Assembly (NCBI GenBank): GCA_030533445.1
Contig: CM060080.1
Location: 24,843,052 to 24,907,051, forward strand
Direction of reading: 5' to 3'
DNA length: 64,000 bases
From: Cyprinodon diabolis
Taxonomy: Eukaryota; Chordata; Actinopteri; Cyprinodontiformes; Cyprinodontidae
Positions within the stretch are counted from its first letter, which is position 1. Each line of letters opens with the position of its first letter. The translations under genes and the position numbers were made by a program. Positions 40,894 through 54,500 of the stretch are shown piece by piece. The notes beneath the pieces are model-generated. The model did not search any database. It was not told the origin of the DNA and saw nothing but the letters and a program-made list of their open reading frames with translations.

Positions 40894-42093
40894 GACTGCA
40901 AAAGCAATTCAGTAGAATCAGAGGCCAATTTAATTGGCAAGATAATGATAAATATCTTTTAGGGTTGGGTTTCAGAATGTTGGTAAGAAGATTTAGTTAC
41001 TTACCTGAGATTTAACAAAAGTTAGGTTAAAAAGAGATGAAAAAATTTATTTATTGTAGGGCAATGCCCTAAACACACTGGTTTCCCTTGTGACATGTAA
41101 ATAATGCACCGCAGTAACAGAAATCAGGAGTCTTTATTGTGATTATTTACTCTTCATTACAGTTTGGTAAGATACTGGCTCAGTTTGCACATACTCTATA
41201 TCATTATAATACATAGAACTTAAAAACAGGCATAGAAAAACAAAACAGAGACTCTAAATAATGTAAACAATACAGACGATAAATTTCCCACTGGGATCAG
41301 CTTATAGTGATTGTAGGCTGCTTCTTTGAGTTTATTTATTTTGCTCAGGCTACTCGTAAGCCCACAGCCCCCCAAATGCTGAAAGGGCAATATTATTGGC
41401 TGTACTGTTAATATATAGTAGCAATTTTACACAGTAAGTAATAAAATATCACAGGGGATGGTATGGGGGGATGGTCATTTAAGAATGGGATAGTTTTTAA
41501 GATATTTTTGTTAAGATGGGGGATGCCATTCTCCCTCATTCCCCTCAACTTGAGTGCTGAATAAAATAACGGAAGAAAAACAGAAACATCGCTATCTTCA
41601 AAGGGGGTTGCTGTGCCTAAGATTTGTGCTGCGTAGCTTTGTGCTTTGTAGATCACCCACAACAAGCCCTCCGATTGCATGTACTACAAGTCATTTAATG
41701 TATATTAAACACCCTTATATTATATTATTTTCAAAGAAAACACAAAAACACCACAGAAGCCATATATTGTACCATTGAACACCATAGAACATATATTGTA
41801 AACATTTAAGTATATTAACACAAAGATGTATCATGCTGTATTTAAAAATAGTATTAAATACTCTGGTGGATTATTTCATTGTTACCGCGGTCTTTATGTC
41901 TGTATATGCTCTTGTTGCCTGAGGAGAAGTGTGTGTGTGCGTGTAGAAGTGAAGATGAAAATGAAACAAGTTTCTTAATGCAGGGGATGATTGCCTTGTT
42001 TTGGATTGAATGTTCCTGAGTCGTTTTCCTGATGGAAGTGGGACAAGCAGTGTACTACCTGGCTGGATGTGATCTATGGCAATTTCATGGTCC
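40894..42093. other. Intergenic, nothing recognised
   Basis: No supported feature; a short GT-rich run near 41930. Confidence 0.35.
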
Positions 42094-42930
42094 TGTTATG
42101 ATTTTATCTAAAGCTCGGACCCACATGCAGTGAAACCTAACAGAGAGACATAGAGTAAAAGTTTCAACGGGTTTTATTGAAGAGTATTTTGAGTTTGGTG
42201 CAGAGTTCCTCCAATCTCTGCTTGGCCGGGAAACTGGAAGACGAGGGGAAGACAGACTGTTAGATTCAGGCTCAGTGGGGAATTGGAGTTGTAAATCTTG
42301 GAGAGGATTTGTTGCCACTCACGTTTGCAGAGAAGAGGAGACACGTAGACTCCAGTCTCTGTGTTGGTCTTCCAGAGTTTGTTTGATTCGGTTGAGGGCG
42401 GAACAGGATTTACCCAGAACTCGGACGGAGTGGAATGACGCAGCCGCTGGTTGCAACTCAGTTTTCCTGTGGTACTTGAACGGGTCGTGGTGAAGATGAC
42501 TTCCTTACTCAGAGAGTGATCTTAGCGTGCTGAAAGGTGGCTGGATCCAAACCTCCTGTTTGGAATCCATCGCTCAGTGTAAGACTCAGTTGATCCCACT
42601 TAGGAGAAGGCGGTCCGAAAAGGTCCAGTTTGCAGGAAGGCTTCCTTCCGAAAGGCAAAGAACAAACAAAGTTGAGACTCAGTGAGAAACAAGCGCTCAG
42701 TTAAACTCAATGTGATCTCAGCTTGGCTAGAGGACTAAAACTCAAAATGAGAAAACTCAGAATAGATTCAGCATAAACAAGGCTTGTCTAGAGTACCCCA
42801 AACTGGCAAACACTCTGGCGTCAAAGTAGTGGCAACCAGCAGCTATATCCTCACCAGTGCTACCTCACATCTTAGTAAGTAAATCAGCCAAAATGTAAGG
42901 AAGAGAGGCATAGACCTCAACACGTCAAAG
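42094..42930 (-). mobile_element. LTR-like repeat, family E
   Basis: Starts TGTTATGATTTTATC, then GGACCCACATGCAG and GGGTTTTATTGAAGAG (reverse AATAAA), the same layout as the solo LTRs in this window. The end is not clear and no target duplication was found, so the call and the right edge are tentative. Confidence 0.4.
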
Positions 42931-42949
42931 TTTACACTTACATTTTTTT

Positions 42950-43310
42950 TCATGTCATTCTATGTTTTCTTGGTAACTGTTTCTTGTTGCAGTGTTATGT
43001 TGTTTTTGTGTTGCCCCCTTCTGCGAGTCTCCTTTCACTTAGCTTCAAGTTGCTTCTATCCACAGCTGCTCCCTATCAGCTGATTACTCGTCTTTGTTCT
43101 GTCTCCAATGTGCTTCCTGTGTAGTTCCTATGTGACTGTTTCTCTTCATTTCTTTGATCCTCATATGTGTTTCCCCCCTGACAACTGATTGGCTTTGATT
43201 ATTGTTTATTTTTCCTGGATTTGTGTTTCTTTCTGTTGCCATTTAAATCTATTAAATCTGCAAGAATTCATCTCTGCCTCCTCATCTCTGCATTTGGGTT
43301 CTCAATCAGC
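42950..43310 (+). repeat. LTR-like repeat family C, copy 4
   Basis: Similar to 10340-10740: TTGCCCCCTTCTGCGAGTCT, CTGCTCCCTATCAGCTGATTA, and CTGCATTTGGGTTCTC at the end. No coding. Confidence 0.5.
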
Positions 43311-43559
43311 TATAAATATAATTTTTTTGTTATTCAATCATTATAAACAAATGTGTCCTTCTCTAATGTATCATAAAATCTTAGCTTGGCTCTGTATTTT
43401 GACATTGAAGGATGGTGAAGAGGTACATTGACAGTGACGTGCAGAGAAGTAGGGGTGAATGTGGAACATTTCTCCTTGCTTAACATGACTGTACAAGAAC
43501 TCCGCACGACATATGTGGGTGGAGGGGTGACGGAGGATATGAAATCAGGGGGTTATTAG

Positions 43560-45300
43560 CAGAGGTGTCAAGTAATCAGTGTTGGGCACGTTACTTTGAA
43601 AAAGTAATTAGTTATAGTTAGTAGTTACTTCTCCCAAAAAGTAACTGAGTTACTAACTGAGTTACTCCACAATAAAAGTAACTAGTTACTAGTAAAAGTA
43701 ACTATTGCGTTACTTTTGCGTTTCTCGCCCCGTAACCCTCAGCACCCAGCCCCCACCTTCTCGCGGTGTGTTTCCAAAGCCAGCTGAATAGAGCGGACAA
43801 CAAAGACAAGAACCTGCAGAGAGTTTAGCATTTATTGCAACTCAACGTAAATGACGTCAGGGGGAACGCCATGTGAAGTTTTTTAACAGGGCATTCAGAT
43901 CTGGTGAAATTAATAACTGGGGGTGTCTAATTCTGAAATCCTGTGTGTTTGGGTTGTTATAGATACTGCAACATCTATCTATCCATCTATCTATCTAGAT
44001 CTATACTCTGTGTGTGACATAAAATATGGATCTCCATCCCTGCCACAAAGGCCATCAAATAATGTTTAAAATAAAAAATACAGTAGGTTGAAAAGGCAGA
44101 GTATCCATCCATCCATCCATCCATCCATATCTCTCCCTTCGTTCACGCTCTCCATAGTTCTCCTGTGGCGCGAGCACAGGGCGACTGTTGCGCGCCTTTA
44201 CCGAGCATGCGCGTTTCCTGTCGCTTGCGCGGTGACTCGTGCCGCCTGCAGAGGAAACCGTATGTGATGGGGAAACGCAGCTCGACGTAACACCTGTATT
44301 TCCATCAGGAAAACGCTGTTTTGCTGCTGGAGTCATCTTCACTCTCCATCTCTCTGTGTGCTGTACGTTAACACCCACCAGCGGAAACACCCACCTGACA
44401 GACGGAATCTCACTATACATCAGCCATTCTCATCCTCCCCTGTCTCATGACAAGGCGCGCACCTCTGGATGACCTAAAAAATAATCTTTAATATCTCTTA
44501 AACAAAAGTAGCACAAACAATATTTTTTTCTGCACAAATCTGCACTAACGTTGCACGAACCATTCAGTCTATTTGCAGAGTTTTTTGACGTGGGTGGGGT
44601 GTCAGCTTCACGCAGCTGCGCACGAGTCCTATCTTGAAAAAAGGTTCATTGTGCGACCCAAGTAACGCGCAGTAACGGGGTGTCTGCAATGGTAACTGCG
44701 TAATAGTTACAGTCAAAGTAATTAGTTAGATTACTCGTTACTAAAACAAGGTAACGCCGTTAGTCCCATCACTGCAAGTAATGAAGTACAAATACTTTGT
44801 TACTGTACTTAAGTGCACTTTTTAGGTATCTATACTTTACCCCATTACTTATTTTCATCCTACTTCTGACTTCTACTCATTACATTTTCACAAAAGTATC
44901 TGTACTTTCTATTCCTTACATTTTTAAAACAAACATTATTCATTACTCTTGGCTTTGGTTTTTATGTTTATAAATATTTATTTTACGTCATGTGCGCCAT
45001 CCGATGCAGATCATTGGCGCCATCCACATCTAGTAAAAACTAGTGTAATTGGATGAGTCATATAACAAACACTCATTGGTTAGCCAAAGGAAATCATCAG
45101 AAGCAAGCAGGTGTTGTTCAAACTGCAACATAACATAACATAACCAACCATTTGGCCATGGCAGCTGTACATTAATAGGAACAAATGATGTATATTAAAT
45201 TTAAGCCTTCCAAAAAGTTAAGTACATAGGAGTAAATCAAAGGACAGAATCCTACTGGGTAAGTATTTTACAGCAATGGGTTACTTCGCAAAACAGATAA
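43560..45300 (+). mobile_element. hAT-type element, 3' end lost, host of a younger hAT
   Basis: Starts CAGAGGTGTCAAGTAAT, interrupted after 17 bases by the element at 43577-44774, then resumes CAAGTAATGAAGTACAAATACTTTG and continues TTACTGTACTTAAGTGC. The same start and text occur in the complete copy at 47224-47835. No right terminal repeat was found, so the right edge is approximate. Confidence 0.6.
43577..44774. mobile_element. hAT-type non-autonomous element, 1198 bp, perfect 8-bp duplication
   Basis: Ends CAGTGTTGGGCACGTTACTT and, from the right, CAGTGATGGGACTAACGGCG. The 8-bp duplication CAAGTAAT is perfect (43569-43576, 44775-44782). Sub-terminal arrays of GTAACTAGTTACT-type motifs on both ends are characteristic of a very common fish hAT group. 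Contains two short ATCT/ATCC microsatellites at about 43975 and 44104. No transposase. Confidence 0.88.
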
Positions 45301-46479
45301 ACTATAATGAAAAAAAGGATGATGTGGAAATATTTAATTAACAGCAAGGAAGTTCAACATCGACCGATTTTGTTTGTTTTGAAACTAGCGGGCTTTTACC
45401 ACTTCGGCTTTGCTCCCCTCTGCTGATTGGGTGATCAGCTTCACCTGCTTCAACCACCTCTACCTGTTAATTACTTACAAGCATCTTCACCAGGGTGCAC
45501 GAATGCCTGCTTCCAACAGCCACTAAGCAGAAGGTTGTTCCATTGTCCAGATGAGTCAATTCCAGTGATGTGCACACTGTCTGTGTTCCTGTTTTGCTAA
45601 GGTCACTAGGTTCTCAGTAGCTTCTGTTTCTGGCCACAGCCTTTTTAGTCTTCATTTACCTTATCATACCTGTTGCCAGCCTATTCATCCACCATCTACC
45701 TTCTTAATCCTGCTACCAGCCTGTTTAGATATCTGTCTCCGTTCCAGACTGCCACCAGCCGGTTCAACTTGCCAGAAATTAACTTTTAAATATACAGGAA
45801 CACTATAAGGAAGCAAAATAATAAATAAATAAAATAAGATAAGCAAGATGCCCAACAAAAAGATTTGCATGGGAAAATTAACTAAAAAAAATAAAATAAA
45901 ATATTTACAAAGCTGGAAGTATCTTGATGCATTGACGGCCTTCTTTATATCAGGTAGGTCTAATCCAGCTTTTATTTCCAACCGTACAATTTGTAATACT
46001 TAGCCCATAGAATAAGCCAAGAAGAGACCATCTTTGCAGGATGCACACACACCACCATGCAGGCCAACACCCACTGGGTTAGAGGCAATTTTTTGGGGAT
46101 TTGAATCGACTCAGTTTAATTCAGTCGCCTTGTCGCCTTTTCCGGAAATAACTTTCTTGGTAATCCTCCTACAGTTCAAAAACAAAACAAAAACATGACT
46201 ATTATGGTGCCTTCATCTGGTCTGGTAATGATGATCTTTATCACTTGTAGTGGAAATTACCAACACATTGTGCTCAAGTGCTTTTGTTGTGATAGAGATG
46301 AGAATTATGTTGGATCCAAAATTATCCTGACCTGCTTCTTGGGCAAGACAGTTAAACTTTCTAGTTTATCTTTTATATTACAGGAAGAAAGGGATGCATC
46401 AAATGCATGGACTGTCTGGTAGTGAGCATCTGATAAAATCAAACAATGATGGTCATTTAAAAAAAAATCACAAGTTAGT

Positions 46480-46481
<2 letters not shown>
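45301..46481. other. Intergenic; possible LTR-like fragment at 45400-45790
   Basis: The 45400-45790 part (GATTGGGTGATCAGCTTCACC ... GTTGCCAGCC ... GCCACCAGCC) has the pyrimidine-rich look of fish LTR ends, but there is no second copy here to prove it. Confidence 0.3.
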
Positions 46482-46679
<198 letters not shown>

Positions 46680-46680
46680 T

Positions 46681-46946
46681 GTGGGAGGTGGGAGTGGTGG
46701 CGTCATGGTTAGGGTATTGCATTTGCATCCCAGAGGTTTTGAGTTCAAGCCCCTCTCCCACAGACTGCCACTCTGGGTTCCTGCATGTTTTTGATGTTTC
46801 CCAGCTTTCACACACCTGTCATCAATTGATAGCAGATGATCAGACTTTGCTAAACTGCAATCATCTGAATTAGGTTTGCTGAACCTCAGAAACATCCAAA
46901 ACATGCAGAGCAGGGTCCCTTGAGGACCAGGATTGAAAAACACTGG
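46681..46946 (+). repeat. tRNA-derived SINE-like repeat
   Basis: Head GGTGGCGTCATGGTTAGGGT with GAGTTCAAGCCC looks like an A box and B box. The end, GGTCCCTTGAGGACCAGGAT-TGAAAAACACTG, is a phrase common in fish repeats. It starts immediately after the GATA array. Confidence 0.55.
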
Positions 46947-47223
46947 TGTAGGCTACAGTACAAACACAACAAGAGAGAACAGTTAATGATACAATATTCA
47001 CCGTACAGAATCATTTCACTGCATTCTACCATGTTGAAAGGTCAATGTTTGCCTCATCTCGACAACTAGGGTATCAGAATTTTCCCATTTTTCCAGTGGA
47101 AATTACAACATGTGTGGGTGTTCATGTGCAATTTCATAACGGATTTCGGCTTATTAACCATAATTAGGATACTACATGAAGACAGCATTGATTGGGTACT
47201 TTTAAAATGTACTAAGAAGTTAA
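46947..47223. other. Short spacer, nothing recognised
   Basis: No supported feature. Confidence 0.3.
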
Positions 47224-47835
47224 CAGAGATGTCAAGTAACAAAGTACAAATACTTTGTTACCTTACTTAACTAGAAATTATGGCTATCAAAACTTTGCTT
47301 AAGGAATCAGGTTTTAGACAACTTTTCACTTCTACCCTTTACATTTTTTTTCTTGCAATTATCTCTACTTTCTACTCCTTACGTTTTAAATATAGATTTG
47401 TTAGTTTTGGTTCATTTAAGCTCATTTTTGTTAACTGGCTTGTAAAAGCAATCAAAACAATTTGATTCATCCAGATGATTAATTTCTTTGTTTGGACTCT
47501 GTAGTCCTCTTATTGTTCGCCACATAACAAATCAAATTGTTTTTCAAAGTGATGCAAAGTTAAATTTGACACTGTTTCCATTAGTTAAAAAACAAATAAA
47601 AATAAGTATAAGGCTGTTATTGTCCAGAATTGTAGAAAAATGTTTCTTTAATAAGGTAATGCATTAAAGCAAATGTCCTTAATATTTTTACTGTATTAAT
47701 TTTACCTTTATACTTTAAGTAGTTTTAAAAATGGTGCATTTATTTATTTATTCTTAACTTCTACAAAGGTGTTTTTAAACAGTAGGACCTATACTTCTAC
47801 TTGAGTAATAAACATTAATACTTTTGAAACCTCTG
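47224..47835. mobile_element. hAT-type MITE, 612 bp
   Basis: Ends CAGAGATGTCAAGTAAC and, from the right, CAGAGGTTTCAAAAGT. Flanks GAAGTTAA (47216-47223) and GATGTTAA (47836-47843) differ at one base, an 8-bp hAT duplication. The complete relative of the truncated element starting at 43560. No coding. Confidence 0.8.
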
Positions 47836-48600
47836 GATGTTAACGTATCTATCCTGTCTGTCTCTGAGTTTCCCTGTGATGGACTACATTTATCACAACC
47901 ATATATAAAAAGGATAAATACAAGCTCCATAAATTAAAGGGAATATATGAGGTTATTCTAGATTATTCTACTGTCCACAATAGCTTGGCTGCACAAGTGT
48001 TTATCTCTTGTCCCTTAAATGGGAACTCCTGGCATAGATCAGCGTCCATCATCCGGATTTAAAAAAGACTTTACACCCAAGCAGATTCACACACACACAC
48101 TCACAGATTATAAGTTTATCTCTTTGTGAGTTCTTTCTTCCATTCATTTCTAATCCATTACACAACCTAACCATGACCCTACCCTAAACCTATCCATTAT
48201 GATTTCATACCTAATCCCTAACCCCAACCTGAAGTCCATTCATACCTTAGTCCTAGACGCCCTTCACTGGAAAACAGTAATTCCCTGATAGAGTCCAGAC
48301 ATCGGGCCCCACAACATGCTGTTTTCTAGCAAATGTATCACAATGTATCCAATACAAGAACACCCACACGCACAAGTACACACGCAAATAATCAGTCCTA
48401 AGGGGAAAAAAAAAACATCTGTCACTTCACTGCTTTCATTATCTGTCCCAGTCATGTCAGCCCTCTCCCATGTGTGTTAAAGACATCATCCTTATAGACC
48501 ACTTTCCCACTTGATTTTATGTTTGACATCAGAGCTTATGCCTCAATCACGGACTTTGAGAAGCTTTAATCAAGTAACATTTTGCATCATTTTCTAAGTA
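47836..48600. other. Intergenic; CCTAACC-rich patch
   Basis: 48160-48230 is rich in CCTAACC/CCTAAACC wording, which occurs in a dispersed fish repeat. Too degenerate to be telomeric. No gene. Confidence 0.35.
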
Positions 48601-48604
48601 AAAA

Positions 48605-49375
48605 ATGAATTCCAACATACAGCTCAGTTGGTATTCCACCATGCTACTCCTTTGTCTTTTAGCCCAAACCTTTCAAAATAGACTCCTTGGAGCCAACCCC
48701 CTTATCCAAATCGTCCCATTTACCCTCCAGAGTCCACACTGCCTGCTCACTGTGGCGAAACATGATGAACCGTTCACCCCTATGGGAATTTCTCCTCCCA
48801 GCTTGCTAGCGTCAGCTACATCTGTGTCCGTCAGCCTGAGTAGTTCCAGCAGCATAGTGGCAGCAGCCGTGACTTGGCTCAGACATCAGGCTGCCTCTCT
48901 CTGCTATTCTGCCTCAACTTGCCTGAGAGTGAGCACAGTGCATCTCGCTCTGCCTGGTCGTCAAGAAAAAGTTCCGCTTTGCCATTTCTTTGGCTTAAGA
49001 GCAGATGAATCTCCAGTTTTGGACTGAGAAGACAATGTAGCTTTGCTGTAAAAGAAGACTTTTTGAAGCAAACGGAAGAGTGATTTTCTTGTGCAGGGAT
49101 GCCTAAACCCTCTCGGTGTCCACCCTATCCTTTAGCCTGTTTCTTCTATCCTTCTTTATTCAGACTTAGCCCTCCGGATCCCTTTGGCATGCAAAGGTTA
49201 AGTCAGCAGGATTTCTCTTCAATCAGTCCTTTTCTGCTGTGTTATGATCCCCTTCGTCTGTGCCACAATTGACCCAAAGACTTCCCAGGCAAAACAAAGG
49301 GATTAACTATGAACTCTTCTCCCTTGGAGAGACACGGCTAAATAGTGGACTAAGTGATCTGTTTAAAGTCAATTG
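48605..49375 (+). other. GC-richer island; possible chrm5 5' UTR exon
   Basis: An ATG-started open frame of 140 codons (48605-49027) with a hydrophobic start (MLLLCLLAQ) and a Ser/Val-rich middle, but no recognisable domain. The segment is less AT-rich than its surroundings. It is followed at 49376 by GTGAGTAT, a plausible splice donor. M5 receptor genes usually have non-coding upstream exons, so this is a candidate leader exon on the right strand. That is inference only. Confidence 0.2.
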
Positions 49376-49459
49376 TGAGTATATTCATCCTTTTGTTTCT
49401 TTCTTTTCTTGTTTTAAACCAGCTACTTGCCCCGTCTCAGAGGAATCATAACTGATTGA

Positions 49460-51155
49460 ATGATTTTTTTTATCAATGCACAAAGGCATGACCTGAATTA
49501 GAGGGGAAAAGACGTCATGTGTGCACCAGGGCATATCTGAGAGGAAATGTATTTTTAATGAAGCCTTTTTACCCTAATGAACAAAACAGAAGATGTGCTC
49601 TTGAAAGATTTGTGGTTTGGCTCTTCTCAGATACATATCGTACACCAAACTGCACGTGAATGTTTAGACACCACATAGCTTCAATTATCGTGTTACTATT
49701 AAATTACTAGCAAAAAATGTGTTATTGTATAAGTTGGTAAACTGCAAATACAATAAAAAAATTTAATTTATCTCAAATATCATTCAGTATTTTTTTTTCA
49801 TCTCTAATCTTCTAATCTTTAACCTTCATCCAACTGTCACATATTTCTATGAACAATATTAATCTGGAACTGGCACACCCGGTTTTAAATCTCTTTTAAA
49901 TTCCTCCTCCTGTTTCCTCTTGATTTTCTGTGTAAAATATCAAATATATTCTTTTACCAGTTTTTTCAAAGTTTTACATTTCAAAAGCAATGTTTTTCCC
50001 CAAAATAGTAAACAATTATTTTTTTTAAGAGCAGCCAAGTCTCTTAACCCTTCCTTTCCAGCTTTTAGATTAACTTGAAATGACAATACAAAGGGGGATT
50101 ATGCAGTGAAGCATGATTTTAACGAGTTCTTCTGGTCCCCATGGATCCTTTGAGGTGTTACAGCTTATGTGGAAATGGTTCTGGGTCTCTTTTGAGAAAA
50201 CCTGGTGAGGAAATAGTAATGGTTTGGTTGGTTTAAAGGAAAAGAAATTCTTTAAACTAAGAGTTTCTTATTGTGAGTTGGTTTGGTTTAAAGCAAGTTG
50301 GCAACAAAATCAAAACATGCACATGTAATAAAAAAAACGGCTCATAGTTTAAACACAAATCATTTGATAATTAGATCATTATTGAAATGCACTGATACTT
50401 ATAAGATATTTCAGATGCTTTGAAAAAGAAGAAAAAATCTCCCAAAGGCTTTCAGTGTTATCATTTTGTTTCCTCCAGTAGCTGCTAAATCCAATGTGGA
50501 ATATATAAGCGGATCATAATATTCATATAATGATCCTACTCATTGTTTCTCATCATGGGTCAAATCTAATTCAAGCTTAGTTGTGTCTTAAAATCTAAAT
50601 AAGATGAAAAAACTGAAAACTTCTGGTTTTTGAATGAAATACAACTACTTGCTTTCATTTATGTTTTTCTGTATATATTAGGCTAATATGACACTGGAAG
50701 CTTTCAGAGCAATTAATATAAATGAACCTGCACAGTCCAGAATGAAGTTTGTATCCCAGAGAAGATAACAAAACTTGACAAATAAGAAGACAAAAACCAC
50801 ATAACAGTGCAAAAAGTACATCTAAAAAGGACCTGTAAAGTTGGTAATCAAAAAGACAAATTTTAGTATTATTATAAGCTTAAAGTATTTACTTTTGGTA
50901 ATCAATTTGTTCATAAATTTTATTTGGGCTTTCATGATCTTTGTTTTTATAAATAGGCGTTGTCATAAGTCCATCCCTTAATTTTCAGGTGGGACATCTT
51001 GTTTATTCTGGCACTTTGTTCATATTTAACTGTATTTCTCCTAGATGCCTGGAAGTTTTAAATATTTTATTGTTTAGTTTGTAATTTCTTTATGCTTGTT
51101 TAGATGTCTGTGTGTTAATTACTAACCATAGTTCAGTCTGCTTCTGGTCCTACTC
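49460..51155. other. Intergenic or chrm5 intron, nothing recognised
   Basis: AT-rich, no supported feature. Confidence 0.35.
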
Positions 51156-51159
51156 CTAA

Positions 51160-51508
51160 AGGTATGGTGGAGGATGTTCTTTTTCCCAGAGGATCATCAA
51201 AATAAGTGGTCCTCCTAATTATCAATCACTCTGGTGATATATTTATGTAAGACCATCCTACATGCTCTTCCCCACTTTCTGAGTCTGAGTCTGACATAGT
51301 GGAAAAATTGCAAATCTTCTTTGTATAAGCTTGTATGAGCGATGCAAACAGCAACTTTTAAACAGAGCATGCACGAGGAGAAATGGGCTTTTGCGCACTC
51401 TGGCTCACATTTAATAGGTGGTCCCTCGCGGGACTGTGTATAGGGTATTTTTTTTAAGTGGAGTGGGCGGTTCTTTTCAAAAATTCACAAAAATCCTCCA
51501 CTATACCT
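51160..51508. mobile_element. TTAA-flanked MITE, copy 2 (349 bp)
   Basis: Starts AGGTATGGTGGAGGAT and ends with the complement of AGGTATAGTGGAGGAT. TTAA follows at 51509-51512 and CTAA, one base off, precedes. Matches the 1621 copy in order but lacks an internal stretch of about 100 bp. Carries the intact (empty) TAATTGTCAATCA site that is interrupted at 12192. Confidence 0.78.
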
Positions 51509-51512
51509 TTAA

Positions 51513-54500
51513 GTTTATCCTATTAGGTTAAGACTTTTATTACAGTTCATGTATAAACAATTGTTGAAGTTAAATGAGGCCACTAATAGATATATCCTTT
51601 TGTACATGCAGAAGAAAATATATATATATAAAGTTTAGGACAGTGCAGGAACTATAATTTACTTCTTGGCTATCAGCTATTGTAATCTTGAAGATGTTGA
51701 TGCCCCTAATCCTCTTTCACTTCTATTTTAGTGGAAGGCTAAATGCCATCTCAAACTAATTAAGGGCAACATTTTTCAAGAAAAAGCCACATATACAGGG
51801 ATGTAAATTACGGATCAATGTGCTTGCTGCAGAAGACACTAACCATTGTGCCAAGGAGCTTGAAAATCATCCATGACCACCTTGCAGATCCCTTGGCTCC
51901 TCTGCTTAAACTCTTTTCTTTGTTGCTTACTATGTTTTCGGCTCCAAGCTTAGTTGCAGCTTGGTGACCAAGGCAGGACTGTAAAGAAAGGTTACTGATG
52001 ACTAGGAGCAGTGCATGGTGAGCGCCATCATGCAGAGCTGCAGGGCAGAAGCAGGGATGGCCAGGTGCCAAAGGGCCTCAAGCCAGCCTTCAGCGCCCTC
52101 ACATGAAGGCTCAGCGTGGATTTGTGCTTCACAACCTATAAGCAGGGCACTGTTAACTAATGGATCAATAACCATTACTTATGCATAGAGAGCCAGCACA
52201 GTTTTTCAGGAAATCTGATACTCTTAGGATGTAAAAGGAAGACTCATATTTCTTGGCTGTGGCAAGGACATTTTCTTGTATCATTATACAAACACATTCA
52301 AAACAATGTATTTTATGTGTGGAATACATTTGAATTAATTTAGTCTAAGTTGTGCAAATGCTTCTTAGTATAAGCATGACATAGTCATCATCTGCACAGT
52401 TGCTGCTTGCTTGTTTTTGTTTTTGTTTTTTTGTTTTTTGTTTTTTTGGGAGGGGTCTGCCCAAACAAGGTCAGAAACCTTTCCTCTAGTAATGTGTCAT
52501 GTGTGATTCTAAACAGCAGCAGCCAAATCCAGAAACAGGTCACAGCAGACCTTATACACTATTTATCAAGCTTTCCACTCTCCTGTTTCACAGACGAATC
52601 TTTAAATTGTTTACAATCTTGGTTTGCAGGGTATTAGTAAACTTGACTTTTTCCACCTCTTGAACTCAAGACCACTGCTTTTTTGTGTTTTTGTGTGTAT
52701 CAGGCCCAAGTATCTGTCCGTACAGGATAAAATCTTTAATAATCTGGGTTTATACTGAGGCGGCTATAATTACTGTTTACTTTATGCTGCTTTTGCTCCT
52801 CACTATGAAATTTCTCATGGAAAAAAAATTTAGATTTAAGCTTTGGGTCTATTTTGACTACTGACACTATAAAAACTATAGCCTCTCATATACAATAATA
52901 CAATAAACAATTTTACATATACTTTTGTTTAAAATGGCTTAGGTTAGATCTTTAACCCCAAAATCAAAGGACTTTCTTTTTTGTGGAAGATAAATGAAAA
53001 TTATTATTACTTTGGTAAGCAGAAGGGTTTAATCAGTTATCTATGCATTAATTTTAGCTTTTAACCCTTTAGCATATTTTTTCTAACAGAAGCTTTTGTA
53101 GAGATTCAGTGAATCTCACAATGGAAATCTCTACTGTGATATCCGGCAGCTCTGTTAAGTTGCTCTCATTGATAAAGCTCTGGCGCTGTCCATGGTACCG
53201 ATTTAGACAGCTTATGTGTTAATTTCTTTTTTCCTGTTGGAGTCATTATGACTTTTAATAGATCATATATATAAATTTAGAATGAACAAGTTAAGCTTTT
53301 CATCACATTTTGAAAGATCAAATAATCTAGGCATAAATCTAAAACATTACGAATTTAATGAACTGCAACTGCAGCTTTTATGCGCATTTCTTAGTATAGC
53401 TCAAGAACGACCCCTTACAACACTCACATTTTTATCCTTTCAAAAGAAGGCCATTTCCAATAGCCTTTCTTTAATAATCCATTGTTTAAAAAAGGCTCAT
53501 GAAAGCTGCAGTTGCTTCACTAGTAATAGGCTTTGATTACAGACATTTTTTCTTATTAGAAAAGCTCTTGAATCGAGAGGCCTATTAAGTTCGATTCTGT
53601 TTTCTCAAGCATTGTTTTTCTGTTTTGTTAATGTCTCATTTTTTTATGCGTAGATTTGGATAATGTGGACTTATTTTATCTAACCCACTCTGCCACTTTT
53701 TAAAGAAAAACACTGGACTCGTTTAGCTATTTATCCATTTATTTTTCATATTATGATGAAATTCTATGTGATCAGTAGGGTTTGGTGGACAGCCAATACT
53801 TTTTAGAACCCCCTTTTACTGCAATTACAGCTTCAATGCATTTTCCACCAGCTTTTCAAATTTATATTAAAGTATTTTAAATTAACTCTAACTAGATCTT
53901 TTTTTTTCCTTGCTGAAGAAAAGAATCCCAGGGGCAATCCACAGTAGGAGAGAAATGTCAAAGTTGATGCCCGGTGTAATTCCAGCACCACAGCTATGGT
54001 TTGGCATGTAATCTAAAAATTATTTTACTCTCGTCTGACAGGAGATGCTATGTACACGGTCTGTGTAAAACTTTACCAGCTTTCCTCTAGTTTATGTTTT
54101 ACATTCCTGTTAAATAGAGGAAAAATTTGGGAACTAAAACTGCTGACAACTTCTTCATACTGAGTTCTCTAAAGCTATCATGGACTGCTGGAATAAATTA
54201 AGAAGATCATTACAGTATATTTTATAGATGAATAAGGTGACTGAATTTACATGCATTTCATTCTTATTTGTTTATTATTTTAAAACCCTATATTATTGTG
54301 ATTGCACATTACACTTATAGGTTTGTTTGCATTTGTCTATTATTAAAAATAGAGAGATTGGGTCACTTTTCACATGACACAAATTGAAAAGTTTGATACT
54401 TAGTATATCTGAAAGGCAAACAAATTACAGATTGTGAAAGCCTACTCTAATTTTAGAAAGTAATTTTGTTTGGTACCTTACAGACCATTTAACTTTCCTG

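Noticed and set aside
48160..48230. CCTAACC-rich patch as an interstitial telomere repeat
   Set aside because: Units vary in length and spelling; not TTAGGG arrays. Looks like part of a dispersed repeat.
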